Source of the DNA: [Enterobacter] lignolyticus SCF1
GTDB lineage: Bacteria > Pseudomonadota > Gammaproteobacteria > Enterobacterales > Enterobacteriaceae
Reading direction: 5' to 3'
DNA length: 64,000 bases
Assembly (NCBI RefSeq): GCF_000164865.1
Contig: NC_014618.1
Span: forward strand, 1,736,001 to 1,800,000
The position numbers and the translations under genes were made by a program. The notes below the pieces were generated by a model, which searched no databases, had not been told where the DNA came from, and saw only the letters and a list, made by a program, of their open reading frames with translations. Below, piece by piece: positions 1 to 8,403 of this stretch. Numbering within the stretch: the stretch's first letter is position 1; each line of letters starts with the position of its first letter.

Positions 1-198
1 GTCGCCGTGCTGAAGAAGACGGCGGTTCCGCTGCGGGTTTATGGCCCGTGGGAGTCGCTGAGCTACAGCCTGCAGGTAGACCAGGTGTTGCGTAAACAGC
101 TTCAGGATGAGATGAAGCGCCGTCTTAACCAGTGGGCCGACCGCAACCAGAACGACCAGAACAGTAAGGATCTGAAAAAGCTGCTGGATAAGCTCTGA
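1..198 (+). CDS. asmA: AsmA C-terminal end (partial, 5' end outside window)
   Basis: The reading frame is open from the first base and ends at TGA 196-198, giving the last 65 codons of a longer protein. The tail, with LRVYGPWESLSYSLQVD followed by a charged Asn/Asp/Lys-rich end finishing KKLLDKL, is the C-terminus I recognise from AsmA. AsmA is a large inner-membrane-anchored periplasmic protein of the AsmA/YhdP group, linked to outer-membrane lipid homeostasis. In E. coli it lies just upstream of yegH and wza; here wza follows with no yegH between. Everything upstream is outside the window, so completeness cannot be judged. Confidence 0.85.
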   Translation, partial: VAVLKKTAVPLRVYGPWESLSYSLQVDQVLRKQLQDEMKRRLNQWADRNQNDQNSKDLKKLLDKL

Positions 199-214
199 CG
201 CGCCACTGTCTTTT

Positions 215-245
215 GCCGGGCGGATGTATACCGCCCGGCTTTTTA
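215..245 (+). terminator. Rho-independent terminator after asmA
   Basis: GCCGGGCGG (215-223) and CCGCCCGGC (231-239) form a 9-bp GC stem around a 7-base loop, followed by a T-rich run. It lies 17 bases after the asmA stop and should insulate the colanic acid control region from upstream transcription. Confidence 0.85.
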
Positions 246-658
246 TTGCCTGCCGCCGCTAAATATCATAATTTAATTACGGAATACACGGGAGTAATAT
301 TAATCCTTGCCTAAGGATTATCTCATAAATATCCCGTGGCGTAATTATCTGTCTTATTTCCCCGTGATGTATTATTCCTGGCGACATCGCTTGGTTAATT
401 ATTTGAAATTTCATGCCTGCGTTGCATGTCAATATAAAGAAACTCCTAAAATCAATGTCGTGTGACTGCTAATATTATTCTTAAAAGTACATGGCATACG
501 GTTTGCCAACTTGCCTGTCATTCTCTTAGCTGCAACAATCCTTTCGCAATCCAAAATTAAATAGCCGTCGTACGGCGCAATAAATAATGAATCGTCATTC
601 GTGCTGAATGCCTTGCGCGCCATAGTCTGCGTGGTTCACCTGTCACTCAATGATGAGA
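246..658 (+). promoter_or_regulatory. AT-rich upstream control region of the colanic acid operon
   Basis: This stretch of about 410 bases is AT-rich compared with both flanks and holds no convincing gene. A 64-codon minus-strand reading frame at 429-623 runs across the RcsAB-type box and has no recognisable protein features, so I do not call it. The long distance between the box and wza, with a JUMPstart downstream, matches the known organisation of the E. coli wza promoter region. I could not place the -35 and -10 elements with confidence. Confidence 0.55.
435..448 (+). promoter_or_regulatory. RcsAB box upstream of wza
   Basis: TAAAGAAACTCCTA at this position fits the known RcsA-RcsB heterodimer site (consensus roughly TaAGaatatTCctA) and, as I recall it, the box of the E. 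coli wza promoter. The Rcs phosphorelay activates colanic acid synthesis under envelope stress. The site is about 450 bp before wza, leaving room for a promoter and a long leader. Confidence 0.7.
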
Positions 659-696
659 CAGTACGCTGGTAGCTGAGAGCCAGGGGCGGTAGCGTG
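659..696 (+). promoter_or_regulatory. JUMPstart with ops element, wza leader
   Basis: The segment matches the 39-bp JUMPstart sequence and ends in the ops core GGCGGTAGCGTG (685-696). Transcribed ops DNA pauses RNA polymerase and recruits RfaH, which lets polymerase read through very long surface-polysaccharide operons such as the 22-kb one downstream. It lies about 185 bases before wza. A second copy is found before the O-antigen locus. Confidence 0.92.
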
Positions 697-798
697 CCTG
701 CAGGCGTAATAATAAGCCCGATTATTCTGTCAATAGCCTGTCGATGAATGAATAATTTTTAGGACTGATGCCAGTTATATTATGCGGAGATTAACGGC

Positions 799-885
799 AT
801 GCTCAATGTAAATACCCTGGAGGAATATGATTCTATTTTATTCGTTCAGGATAATTTCTCTGCCAAAGTGATAAATAGTCAATGA
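799..885 (+). CDS. Candidate 28-residue leader ORF coupled to wza
   Basis: An ATG at 799 opens 28 codons and ends at TGA 883-885. The stop overlaps the wza start at 882 in an ATGA arrangement, the usual sign of translational coupling. A GGAG at 786-789 lies 9 bases before the ATG. The peptide starts MLNVNTLEEYDSILFV and ends AKVINSQ; it has no signal sequence or membrane segment, and I do not recognise a family. It lies between the ops element and wza, so it would be the first translated frame met by an RfaH-bound polymerase. It could equally be a chance frame: 28 codons is short. Confidence 0.4.
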   Translation: MLNVNTLEEYDSILFVQDNFSAKVINSQ

Positions 886-2018
886 TGAAATCCAAACTCA
901 AATTGATGCCATTATTGGTGTCTGCCGCCCTGATGAGTGGCTGCACGGTTCTGCCTGGCAGCAATATGTCGACCTTCGGCAAAGATGTGGTGAAACAGCA
1001 GGACGCTGATTTCGACATTGACCGAATGGTGAATGTTTATCCGCTGACCCCGCGACTGATTGAACAACTGCGCCCGCGCCCGAATGTGGCGCAGCCGAAC
1101 GCGTCGCTGGATCAGGCGTTAAGCAATTATCAGTATCGCGTGGGGCCTGGGGATGTGCTGAGCGTGACGGTCTGGGATCACCCGGAGCTGACGACCCCCG
1201 CAGGCCAGTACCGCAGCTCCAGCGATACCGGCAACTGGGTGCAGCCGGATGGCTCGATTTTCTATCCCTACATCGGCCGCGTGCCGGTCGCCGGCAAGAC
1301 GCTGGGGGAAATCCGCAGCGCCATTACCGGCCGCCTGGCGGCGTACATCACCGACCCGCAGGTCGACGTCAACGTCGCCGCCTTCCGCTCGCAAAAAGCC
1401 TATGTCTCAGGCCAGGTCAACAAATCCGGCCAGCAGCCGATCACCAACGTGCCGCTGACGGTACTCGACGCCATCAACGCGGCGGGCGGCCTGACCGATC
1501 TTGCCGACTGGCGCAATGTGGTGCTGACCCACGATGGCCGCGAGCAGCGCATCTCTTTGCAGGCGCTGATGCAAAACGGCGATCTCAGCCAGAACCGCCT
1601 GCTGTATCCGGGCGACATTCTGTTCGTGCCGCGCAATGACGATCTGAAGGTCTTCGTCATGGGCGAGGTGAAAAAGCAGAGCACCCTCAAGATGGACTTC
1701 AGCGGTATGACGCTGACCGAGGCGCTGGGACAGGCGGAAGGCATCGACCTGACGGCCTCCGACGCCAGCGGCATCTTCGTGATCCGTCCGATCAAACATG
1801 ACGACAAGAGCGGCAAGATTGCCGACGTTTACCAGCTGAACATGTCCGATGCGACTTCGCTGGTGATGGCGACCAACTTTGTGCTGCAGCCGTATGACGT
1901 GGTGTATGTGACCACCGCGCCGGTGACGCGCTGGAACCGTCTTATCAACCAACTGCTGCCGACCATCAGTGGCGTTCGCTACATGACGGACACGGCGAAA
2001 GAAATCCATACCTGGTAA
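882..2018 (+). CDS. wza: Wza, outer-membrane polysaccharide export lipoprotein
   Basis: Wza forms the octameric outer-membrane channel that releases colanic acid to the cell surface and contacts Wzc across the periplasm. The 378-residue protein has a short signal peptide ending in a lipobox with LMSGC (Cys21 becomes the acylated N-terminus), then the polysaccharide export domain with YRVGPGDVLSVTVWDHPEL, repeated SLBB-type domains, and a C-terminal amphipathic segment ending in Trp that forms the helical barrel in the known structure. Length matches E. coli Wza. ATG occurs at 882 and 885; either could be used. It is the first gene of the colanic acid operon and is followed 6 bases later by wzb. 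Confidence 0.97.
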   Translation: MMKSKLKLMPLLVSAALMSGCTVLPGSNMSTFGKDVVKQQDADFDIDRMVNVYPLTPRLIEQLRPRPNVAQPNASLDQALSNYQYRVGPGDVLSVTVWDHPELTTPAGQYRSSSDTGNWVQPDGSIFYPYIGRVPVAGKTLGEIRSAITGRLAAYITDPQVDVNVAAFRSQKAYVSGQVNKSGQQPITNVPLTVLDAINAAGGLTDLADWRNVVLTHDGREQRISLQALMQNGDLSQNRLLYPGDILFVPRNDDLKVFVMGEVKKQSTLKMDFSGMTLTEALGQAEGIDLTASDASGIFVIRPIKHDDKSGKIADVYQLNMSDATSLVMATNFVLQPYDVVYVTTAPVTRWNRLINQLLPTISGVRYMTDTAKEIHTW

Positions 2019-2024
2019 CACGCC

Positions 2025-2468
2025 ATGTTTAACAAAATTCTTGTGGTTTGCGTTGGCAATATCTGCCGCTCCCCAACCGCGGAGCGGCTGCTGAAAAACT
2101 ATCTTCCGTCGCTGACCGTCGAATCGGCCGGGCTGGGGGCGCTGGTGGGTAAAAGCGCCGACGACAGCGCGATGCGCGTCGCGGCGACCCACAACCTGTC
2201 GCTTGAAGGGCACTGCGCCAGGCAGGTCTCCAAAACGATGTGCCGCGAATACGACCTCATCCTGACGATGGAGAAACGCCATATCGCCAGGCTGTGCGAG
2301 CTGGCGCCGGAGATGCGCGGGAAGGTCATGCTGTTCGGCCACTGGGACGATGAGCGCGAGATCCCCGATCCGTATCGTAAAAGCCGCGACGCTTTTGAAG
2401 CCGTTTACCACTTACTCGATCAGTCCGCGCTCCGCTGGGCGCAGGCGCTGAAAGTGCAGCAGGGATAA
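2025..2468 (+). CDS. wzb: Wzb, low-molecular-weight protein tyrosine phosphatase
   Basis: Wzb is the cytoplasmic phosphatase that removes phosphate from the tyrosine tail of Wzc; cycling between the two states is needed for polymer assembly. The 147-residue protein opens with the P-loop CVGNICRS (Cys9 nucleophile, Arg15) and carries the general-acid motif DPY near residue 115. It is of normal family length. The gene is tightly packed between wza and wzc, with 2 bases before wzc, which fits coordinated production with its substrate. Confidence 0.97.
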   Translation: MFNKILVVCVGNICRSPTAERLLKNYLPSLTVESAGLGALVGKSADDSAMRVAATHNLSLEGHCARQVSKTMCREYDLILTMEKRHIARLCELAPEMRGKVMLFGHWDDEREIPDPYRKSRDAFEAVYHLLDQSALRWAQALKVQQG

Positions 2469-2470
2469 CA

Positions 2471-4633
2471 ATGACAGATAACGTAAAACCGATGGTCTCA
2501 CCTGCCGCGGGCGGTGATGAAATCGATATTGGCCGCCTGCTCGGCACGGTAATCGAGGCGAAATGGTGGGTGCTTGGCATCACCGCGGCGGCGGCTGCGC
2601 TGTCGGTCATCTATGTACTGTTCGCCACGCCCATCTACAGCGCGGACGCGCTGGTGCAAATTGAGCAGAACACCAGCAGCTCGCTGGTACAGGATCTGAG
2701 CTCGGCGCTCAGCAACAAGCCGCCGGCCGCAGATGCGGAGATTCAGCTAATCCAGTCGCGGATGGTGCTCGGGAAAACGGTAGAAGACCTCAACCTTGAC
2801 ATCGCGGTGACCAAAAAAACCTTGCCGCTGCTCGGGGCCGGGTGGGAGCGGCTGATGGGGCGGGCGAACGAGTCCGTGACCGTTACGGGCTTCACGCTGC
2901 CCGCCGGAATGAAGGACCAGATCTTTACCCTCGAGGTTCTGGGGCCGACGCAGTATCAGCTCACCAGCGACGGCGGCTTTAGCGCCCGCGGCCAGGTCGG
3001 CCAGGTGCTGAACAAAAGCGGCGTTGCTCTGCTGGTCGGCGCCATTAACGCCCGGGAGGGCGGTGAGTTCATCGTGACCAAATACTCGACGCTCGGCATG
3101 ATAAATACCCTGCAAAATAACCTCACCGTGACGGAAAACGGCAAGGATACCGGGGTGCTGAACCTGACCTATACCGGGGAGGACAGGGACCAGATCCGCG
3201 AGATACTCAACAGCATTACCCGCAACTACCTTGCGCAAAACGTCGAGCGCAAATCGGAAGAGGCGGCGAAAAGCCTGGCCTTTCTCGCCAGACAGCTGCC
3301 GGAAGTGCGCAGCCGTCTGGATATCGCTGAGAACAAACTTAACGCCTACCGCCAGCAGAAGGACTCGGTCGATATGTCGCTGGAGGCGAAGTCGGTGCTT
3401 GATTCGATGGTCAACATCGACGCCCAGCTTAACCAGCTGACCTTCAGCGAAGCGGAAATTTCCAAGCTGTACACCAAAATTCACCCGGCCTACCGCACGC
3501 TGCTGGAAAAGCGCCGCACCCTGGAAGAAGAAAAAGCCAGGCTTGCTAAACGCGTTACCGCCATGCCGCAAACCCAGCAGGAAATTGTGCGCCTGACGCG
3601 GGACGTGGAGTCCGGCCAGCAGGTCTATATGCAGCTGCTGAATAAGCAGCAGGAGCTGAAGATTCAGGAGGCGAGCACGGTGGGTGACGTGCGTATTGTC
3701 GACCAGGCCATCACCCAGCCGGGCGTGCTGAAGCCGAAGAAGGCGCTGATTATCCTCGGCGGCATGATTCTCGGCCTGATGCTGTCGATTGTCGGCGTGC
3801 TGCTGCGTTCGCTGCTCAACCGCGGCATTGAAAGCCCGCAGGTGCTCGAAGAGCAGGGCATTAACGTCTACGCCAGCATTCCGCTCTCGGAATGGCAGAA
3901 GAAGCGCGATCAGGTGAAAACCGTGAAGGGCGTGAAGCGCTATAAGCAGAGCCAGCTGCTGGCGGTCGGCAACCCGACCGACCTCGCCATTGAGGCGGTG
4001 CGCAGCCTGCGCACCAGCCTGCACTTCGCCATGATGCAGGCCGCCAACAACGTGCTGATGATGACCGGGGTCAGCCCGTCGATCGGCAAAACCTTTGTCT
4101 GCGCCAACCTGGCGGCCGTCATCGGCCAGACCGGCAAGCGCGTGCTGCTGATCGACTGCGATATGCGCAAGGGCTACACCCACGAGCTGCTCGGCACGGA
4201 CAATGACAACGGGCTGGCGGAGGTGCTGGTCGGGAAAGCGGAGATAGCCCAAAGCGTCAGGCCGACCTCGGTCAACAATGTTGACCTCGTGCCGCGCGGG
4301 CAGATCCCGCCGAATCCCTCCGAGCTGCTGATGAGCGGGCGTTTCGCCGAACTGGTGACGTGGGCCAGCGAACGCTATGACCTGGTGCTTATCGATACCC
4401 CGCCGATTCTGGCGGTCACCGATGCCGGCATCGTCGGGCGTCATGCCGGCACCACGCTGATGGTGGCGCGCTACGCGGTGAACACCCTCAAAGAGGTGGA
4501 AACCAGCCTGAGCCGCTTTGAGCAGAACGGCATCCCGGTAAAAGGCGTGATCCTCAACTCTATCTTCCGCCGTGCCTCCGGCTATCAGGATTACGGTTAT
4601 TACGAGTACGAATACAGGTCTGACAGCCAATAA
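2471..4633 (+). CDS. wzc: Wzc, tyrosine autokinase of colanic acid export
   Basis: Wzc is an inner-membrane co-polymerase and BY-kinase that controls chain length and links the Wzy machinery to Wza. Of 720 residues, the N-terminal part is a Wzz-like domain with a membrane segment near residues 33-53, a long periplasmic coiled-coil region, and a second membrane segment near 425-445 after the proline-rich QPGVLKPKKA. The cytoplasmic kinase has Walker A (GVSPSIGKT, about 533-541), Walker A' (VLLIDCDMRKG) and Walker B (LVLIDTPP). The C-terminus holds six tyrosines within 11 residues (YQDYGYYEYEY), the autophosphorylation cluster. Length equals E. coli Wzc. Confidence 0.97.
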   Translation: MTDNVKPMVSPAAGGDEIDIGRLLGTVIEAKWWVLGITAAAAALSVIYVLFATPIYSADALVQIEQNTSSSLVQDLSSALSNKPPAADAEIQLIQSRMVLGKTVEDLNLDIAVTKKTLPLLGAGWERLMGRANESVTVTGFTLPAGMKDQIFTLEVLGPTQYQLTSDGGFSARGQVGQVLNKSGVALLVGAINAREGGEFIVTKYSTLGMINTLQNNLTVTENGKDTGVLNLTYTGEDRDQIREILNSITRNYLAQNVERKSEEAAKSLAFLARQLPEVRSRLDIAENKLNAYRQQKDSVDMSLEAKSVLDSMVNIDAQLNQLTFSEAEISKLYTKIHPAYRTLLEKRRTLEEEKARLAKRVTAMPQTQQEIVRLTRDVESGQQVYMQLLNKQQELKIQEASTVGDVRIVDQAITQPGVLKPKKALIILGGMILGLMLSIVGVLLRSLLNRGIESPQVLEEQGINVYASIPLSEWQKKRDQVKTVKGVKRYKQSQLLAVGNPTDLAIEAVRSLRTSLHFAMMQAANNVLMMTGVSPSIGKTFVCANLAAVIGQTGKRVLLIDCDMRKGYTHELLGTDNDNGLAEVLVGKAEIAQSVRPTSVNNVDLVPRGQIPPNPSELLMSGRFAELVTWASERYDLVLIDTPPILAVTDAGIVGRHAGTTLMVARYAVNTLKEVETSLSRFEQNGIPVKGVILNSIFRRASGYQDYGYYEYEYRSDSQ

Positions 4634-4649
4634 TGACGGAAGGTCTCCT

Positions 4650-5495
4650 ATGGTAACTCACGAACATCCGCTGATTTCCATCTATATGCCCACGTGGAAC
4701 CGACAGCAGCTGGCCATTCGCGCGATTAAATCCGTATTGCGCCAGGACTACCCGCACTGGGAACTGTGGGTGGTGGACGACTGCTCCACCGCCTGGGAGC
4801 AGCTGCGGCAGTTTATCGATGGGCTTAACGATGCGCGCGTGCGCTATACCCGCAACACCCGCAACGGCGGTGCCTGCGCGGTGCGCAATCAGGCGATTTT
4901 GCAGGCCTCCGGCCAGTTTATTACCGGCATTGACGATGACGACGAGTGGACGCCGAACCGCCTGTCGGTGTTCCTGGCGCACCGCCAGCAGCTCCAGCAC
5001 CACGCGTTCCTGTATGCCAATGACTACGTCTGCGAAGGGGAGGTCTATTCGCAGCCCGCGAGCCTGCCGCTGTACCCGAAATCACCCTATTCGCGCCAGC
5101 TGTTCTACAAGCGCAACATCATCGGCAACCAGGTCTTTAGCTGGGCGTGGCGCTTCAAGGAAAGCCTGTTTGATACCGAGCTTAAGGCCGCCCAGGACTA
5201 TGACATTTTCCTGCGGATGGTGGTGGCCTACGGCGAACCGTGGAAAGTTGAGGAGGCGACGCAAATTCTGCACATTAACCACGGCGAGATGCAGATAACG
5301 TCGTCGCCGAAAAAGTTCTCCGGCTACTTTCAGTTTTATCGCAAACACAAAGCCAAATTCGACCGCGCCAGCAAAAAGTACCAGCTGTTTACGCTCTACC
5401 AGATCCGCAACAAGCGCATGAACTGGCGCACGCTGCTGACGCTGCTTTCGCTGCGTAACGGCAAGCGGCTGGCCGACGGCCTGCGGGGGAAATGA
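4650..5495 (+). CDS. wcaA: WcaA, colanic acid glycosyltransferase (GT2)
   Basis: A family 2 (GT-A) glycosyltransferase; in E. coli WcaA has been assigned the glucuronic acid transfer of the colanic acid repeat. The 281-residue protein opens PLISIYMPTWNRQQLA and has the nucleotide-binding ITGIDDDDEWTP motif with the DxD-type acidic cluster near residue 93. I chose ATG 4650, which follows GGAAGGTCTCCT and gives the E. coli-like N-terminus; the frame is open further upstream into wzc. The end overlaps wcaB by four bases (ATGA). Confidence 0.93.
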   Translation: MVTHEHPLISIYMPTWNRQQLAIRAIKSVLRQDYPHWELWVVDDCSTAWEQLRQFIDGLNDARVRYTRNTRNGGACAVRNQAILQASGQFITGIDDDDEWTPNRLSVFLAHRQQLQHHAFLYANDYVCEGEVYSQPASLPLYPKSPYSRQLFYKRNIIGNQVFSWAWRFKESLFDTELKAAQDYDIFLRMVVAYGEPWKVEEATQILHINHGEMQITSSPKKFSGYFQFYRKHKAKFDRASKKYQLFTLYQIRNKRMNWRTLLTLLSLRNGKRLADGLRGK

Positions 5496-5983
5496 TGCTC
5501 GACGATTTACGCGCCAACCGCTGGAGCCTGCGGCCCTGCTGCATGGTGATGGCTTACCGTATCGCCCATTTTTGCTCCGTGCGGCGCAAGAAAAATATCC
5601 TCAACAACCTGTGGGCCGCGCCGCTGCTGGTGCTGTACCGGCTGGTGACGGAGTGTCTGTTCGGCTATGAGATTCAGGCCGCCGCGACCATCGGCCGCCG
5701 CTTCGTTATCCATCACGGCTACGCCGTGGTGATCAATAAGAACGTGGTGGCCGGAGATGATTTTGTTATCCGCCACGGCGTGACTATCGGCAACCGCGGG
5801 GCGGGGAATCTGGCCTGCCCGGTTATCGGCAACAGCGTCGAACTGGGCGCCAACGTGGTGATGATTGGCGATATTCGTATCGGCCATAACGTCTGCGTCG
5901 GCGCGGGCAGCGTGGTGCTGGACAGCGTACCGGACAATGCGCTGGTGGTGGGAGAGAAAGCGCGAGTGAAGGTGATGAAATGA
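5492..5983 (+). CDS. wcaB: WcaB, colanic acid O-acetyltransferase
   Basis: A serine-acetyltransferase-like left-handed beta-helix acetyltransferase of 163 residues, about the length of E. coli WcaB. Hexapeptide-type repeats run through the C-terminal two-thirds (for example IGRRFVIHHGYAVVINKNVVAG, then VELGANVVMIGDIRIG), with the catalytic His in the IHHG/IRHGV segments. It adds an acetyl group to the colanic acid repeat in the cytoplasm. ATG at 5492 and 5495 are both possible starts; both overlap the wcaA stop, implying translational coupling. Confidence 0.93.
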   Translation: MMLDDLRANRWSLRPCCMVMAYRIAHFCSVRRKKNILNNLWAAPLLVLYRLVTECLFGYEIQAAATIGRRFVIHHGYAVVINKNVVAGDDFVIRHGVTIGNRGAGNLACPVIGNSVELGANVVMIGDIRIGHNVCVGAGSVVLDSVPDNALVVGEKARVKVMK

Positions 5984-7197
5984 ATATTCTGCAATTTAAC
6001 GTCCGCCTGGCGGAGGGCGGGGCGGCAGGCGTGGCGCTTGACCTGCATCAGCGGGCGCTGCAGCACGGGCTGTCATCGCGCTTTGTGTACGGCTACGGCA
6101 AAGGCGGCGGCAAAAGCGTCAGCCACGACCGCTATCCGCACGTTATCAAACATACCGCGCGGGCGACCTCAATGGCGAATCTGGCGCTGTTTCGGCTGTT
6201 TAACCGCGATCTGTTCGGCAATCTCAACGGCCTGTGGCGGACCGTCGCCCGCACGCCAGGACCGCTGGTGCTGCATTTTCATGTGCTGCACAGCTACTGG
6301 CTGAACCTCGATGAGGTGGTGGAGTTTTGCCATCGCCTGCGGGCGCAGCGGGACGATGTCCGCTTTGTCTGGACCCTGCACGACCACTGGAGCGTGACCG
6401 GGCGCTGCGCGTTTCTCGACGGCTGCGACGGCTGGCAAAGCGGCTGCATGAAGTGCCCGACGCTGAGCAACTATCCGCCGGTCCGCATCGATCGCGCGCG
6501 TCAGCAGGTGGGCGGAAAACGCCAGCTGTTTCGCGAGATGCTGGCGCTGGGCTGCCGGTTTATTTCGCCGAGCCAGCACGTGGCGCAGGCCTTTAACCGC
6601 CTTTACGGCGAAGGGCACTGCCAGATTGTGAATAACGGTATCGACGTGGCGACCGAGGCGATTTTAAGCGAGCTGTCGCCGCAGGCCGCGACGGGCCAGA
6701 CGCCGAAAATCGCCGTTGTGGCTCATGACCTGCGCTACGACGGTAAAACTGACCAGCAGCTGGTGCGGGATATTATCGCGCTGGGCGAGGCGGTGGAGGT
6801 GCATACCTTCGGCAAGTTTTCGCCGTTTACCGGCCGCAACGTGGTGAATCACGGTTTTCTGACCGACAAACGCCAGCTGATGAATGCGCTGAACCCGATG
6901 GACGCGCTGCTGTTCAGTTCCCGGGTCGATAACTACCCGCTTATCCTCTGCGAAGCGCTCTCCATTGGGGTGCCGGTGCTTGCCACGCCGAGCGATGCCG
7001 CGCGGGAGGTGCTGGAGAAATCCGGCGGCCGTACGGTGGCGCGCGAGGAGGTGCTGGCGCTGGCGCAGCTGCCGAAAGCGCAGATTGCGCAGGCCGTCTT
7101 CGACACCACGCTGGCGGCGTTTCATCAGCGCAGCCGCCAGGCCTACAGCGGACAGCAGATGCTGGAGGAGTATGTCTCGTTCTATCAGAATCTGTAG
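5980..7197 (+). CDS. wcaC: WcaC, colanic acid glycosyltransferase (GT4)
   Basis: A 405-residue GT-B fold glycosyltransferase, of normal WcaC length, assigned to galactose transfer in the E. coli colanic acid pathway. The N-terminus MNILQFNVRLAEGGAAGVALDLH is characteristic. The C-terminal half has the family 4 nucleotide-sugar signature around LLFSSRVDNYPLILCEALSIGVPVLAT, with the acidic EAL segment. A cysteine cluster (CAFLDGCDGWQSGCMKC) lies in the N-terminal domain, as in other WcaC proteins. It overlaps wcaB by four bases and wcaD by 26. Confidence 0.93.
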   Translation: MNILQFNVRLAEGGAAGVALDLHQRALQHGLSSRFVYGYGKGGGKSVSHDRYPHVIKHTARATSMANLALFRLFNRDLFGNLNGLWRTVARTPGPLVLHFHVLHSYWLNLDEVVEFCHRLRAQRDDVRFVWTLHDHWSVTGRCAFLDGCDGWQSGCMKCPTLSNYPPVRIDRARQQVGGKRQLFREMLALGCRFISPSQHVAQAFNRLYGEGHCQIVNNGIDVATEAILSELSPQAATGQTPKIAVVAHDLRYDGKTDQQLVRDIIALGEAVEVHTFGKFSPFTGRNVVNHGFLTDKRQLMNALNPMDALLFSSRVDNYPLILCEALSIGVPVLATPSDAAREVLEKSGGRTVAREEVLALAQLPKAQIAQAVFDTTLAAFHQRSRQAYSGQQMLEEYVSFYQNL

Positions 7198-8395
7198 CTA
7201 TCTGCTGCTGCCGTTAATCTACCTGCTGGTTAACGTCAAAATCGCTCAGCTGGGGGAAAGTTTTCCCATCACTATCGTGACCTTTCTGCCGGTGCTGCTG
7301 CTGCTGTACGTCGAGCGCATCAACCTGAAAAAGCTGATGATTGCGCTCGGCGTCGGCGGCGGGCTGACGCTGTTTAACTACGTTTTCGGCAAGTCGCTTG
7401 ACGCCGGTAAGTACGTCACGTCGACGATGCTGTTTGTCTATATCGTGATAATTATCGGGATGGTGTGGAGCATTCGCTTTAAGACCATTTCGCCGCATAA
7501 CCACCGTAAAATCCTGCGCTTTTTCTATGCGGTGGTCGCGCTGGTGGTGATGCTGGCGGCAGCCGAAATGGCGCAGATTATCCTTAGCGGCGGCAGCAGC
7601 CTGATGGAAACGATTTCGAAGTTTCTGATTTACAGCAACAGCTATGTGCTCAACTTTATCAAGTTTGGCGGCAAGCGAACCACCGCGCTTTATTTCGAGC
7701 CGGCGTTCTTCGCTCTGGCGTTAATCTCAATTTGGCTCAGTATCAAACAGTTCGGTATCAAAACAGCGAAAACCGATGGTATGATTCTGGCAGGGATAAT
7801 ACTGTCGGGTTCCTTTTCCGGAGTAATGACCTTTATCTTATTTTATTTGCTGGAGTGGGCCTTTCAGTATTTGAATAAGGAGGCGATCAGGAAAAAGCTG
7901 CCGTTGGCAATTATCTCATTTGCGGTTTTTTTAGTCGGCGTGGTGTTTGCCTTTCCGTATATTTCTGAGCGGCTTGGCGACCTCGGTACGGAAGGATCAT
8001 CATCGTACTACCGAATTATTGGTCCGCTGGTGATGGTGGGTTATTCGTTAACCCATATTGACGGGGTGGTGCGCTTTGGCTCGCTGTATGAATATGTTGC
8101 GTCATTCGGAATTTTTAACGGTGCCGACGTCGGTAAAACTATAGATAATGGACTGTATCTGTTAATTATCTATTTCTCATGGTTCGCCGTATTGCTTACG
8201 CTGTGGTATCTGTTGAAAGTGGCGAAGATGACAATTAACGCGTTTGGCAATAACCAGAATTTTGGTGTGCAGCTGTATTTGTTTTTTCCGGTGTCGCTGT
8301 TCTTTACCGGTTCTATTTTTAGCCCAGAATATGCTTTTTTAATTGTCTGTCCGTTTATTCTGCGTAAAGCGCTGAAGATAACGCACAGCGAATGA
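7172..8395 (+). CDS. wcaD: WcaD, putative colanic acid polymerase (Wzy)
   Basis: An integral membrane protein of 407 residues with about ten hydrophobic segments, for example ICSYLLLPLIYLLVNVKIA near the start and LYLFFPVSLFFTGSIFSPEYAFLIV near the end. WcaD is the Wzy-type polymerase that joins colanic acid repeats at the periplasmic face. The frame is open well upstream, but ATG 7172 gives the MSRSIRICSYLL start matching E. coli and needs a 26-base overlap with wcaC; an upstream start would put a highly charged Arg-rich out-of-frame shadow of wcaC on the protein. The sequence is close to the E. coli protein along its length. Confidence 0.92.
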   Translation: MSRSIRICSYLLLPLIYLLVNVKIAQLGESFPITIVTFLPVLLLLYVERINLKKLMIALGVGGGLTLFNYVFGKSLDAGKYVTSTMLFVYIVIIIGMVWSIRFKTISPHNHRKILRFFYAVVALVVMLAAAEMAQIILSGGSSLMETISKFLIYSNSYVLNFIKFGGKRTTALYFEPAFFALALISIWLSIKQFGIKTAKTDGMILAGIILSGSFSGVMTFILFYLLEWAFQYLNKEAIRKKLPLAIISFAVFLVGVVFAFPYISERLGDLGTEGSSSYYRIIGPLVMVGYSLTHIDGVVRFGSLYEYVASFGIFNGADVGKTIDNGLYLLIIYFSWFAVLLTLWYLLKVAKMTINAFGNNQNFGVQLYLFFPVSLFFTGSIFSPEYAFLIVCPFILRKALKITHSE

Positions 8396-8403
8396 GGTGG
8401 AAA

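Noticed and set aside
312..325. TAAGGATTATCTCA as a second RcsAB box
   Set aside because: Only about 9 of 14 positions fit the consensus, weaker than the site at 435-448.
429..623. 64-codon minus-strand frame upstream of wza
   Set aside because: It crosses the RcsAB-type box, has no recognisable domain, and lies in an AT-rich control region where chance frames are common.
1407..2411. Long minus-strand frames opposite wza, wzb and wzc
   Set aside because: They are His/Arg/Gln/Ala-rich shadow translations of GC-rich plus-strand genes with clear family motifs.
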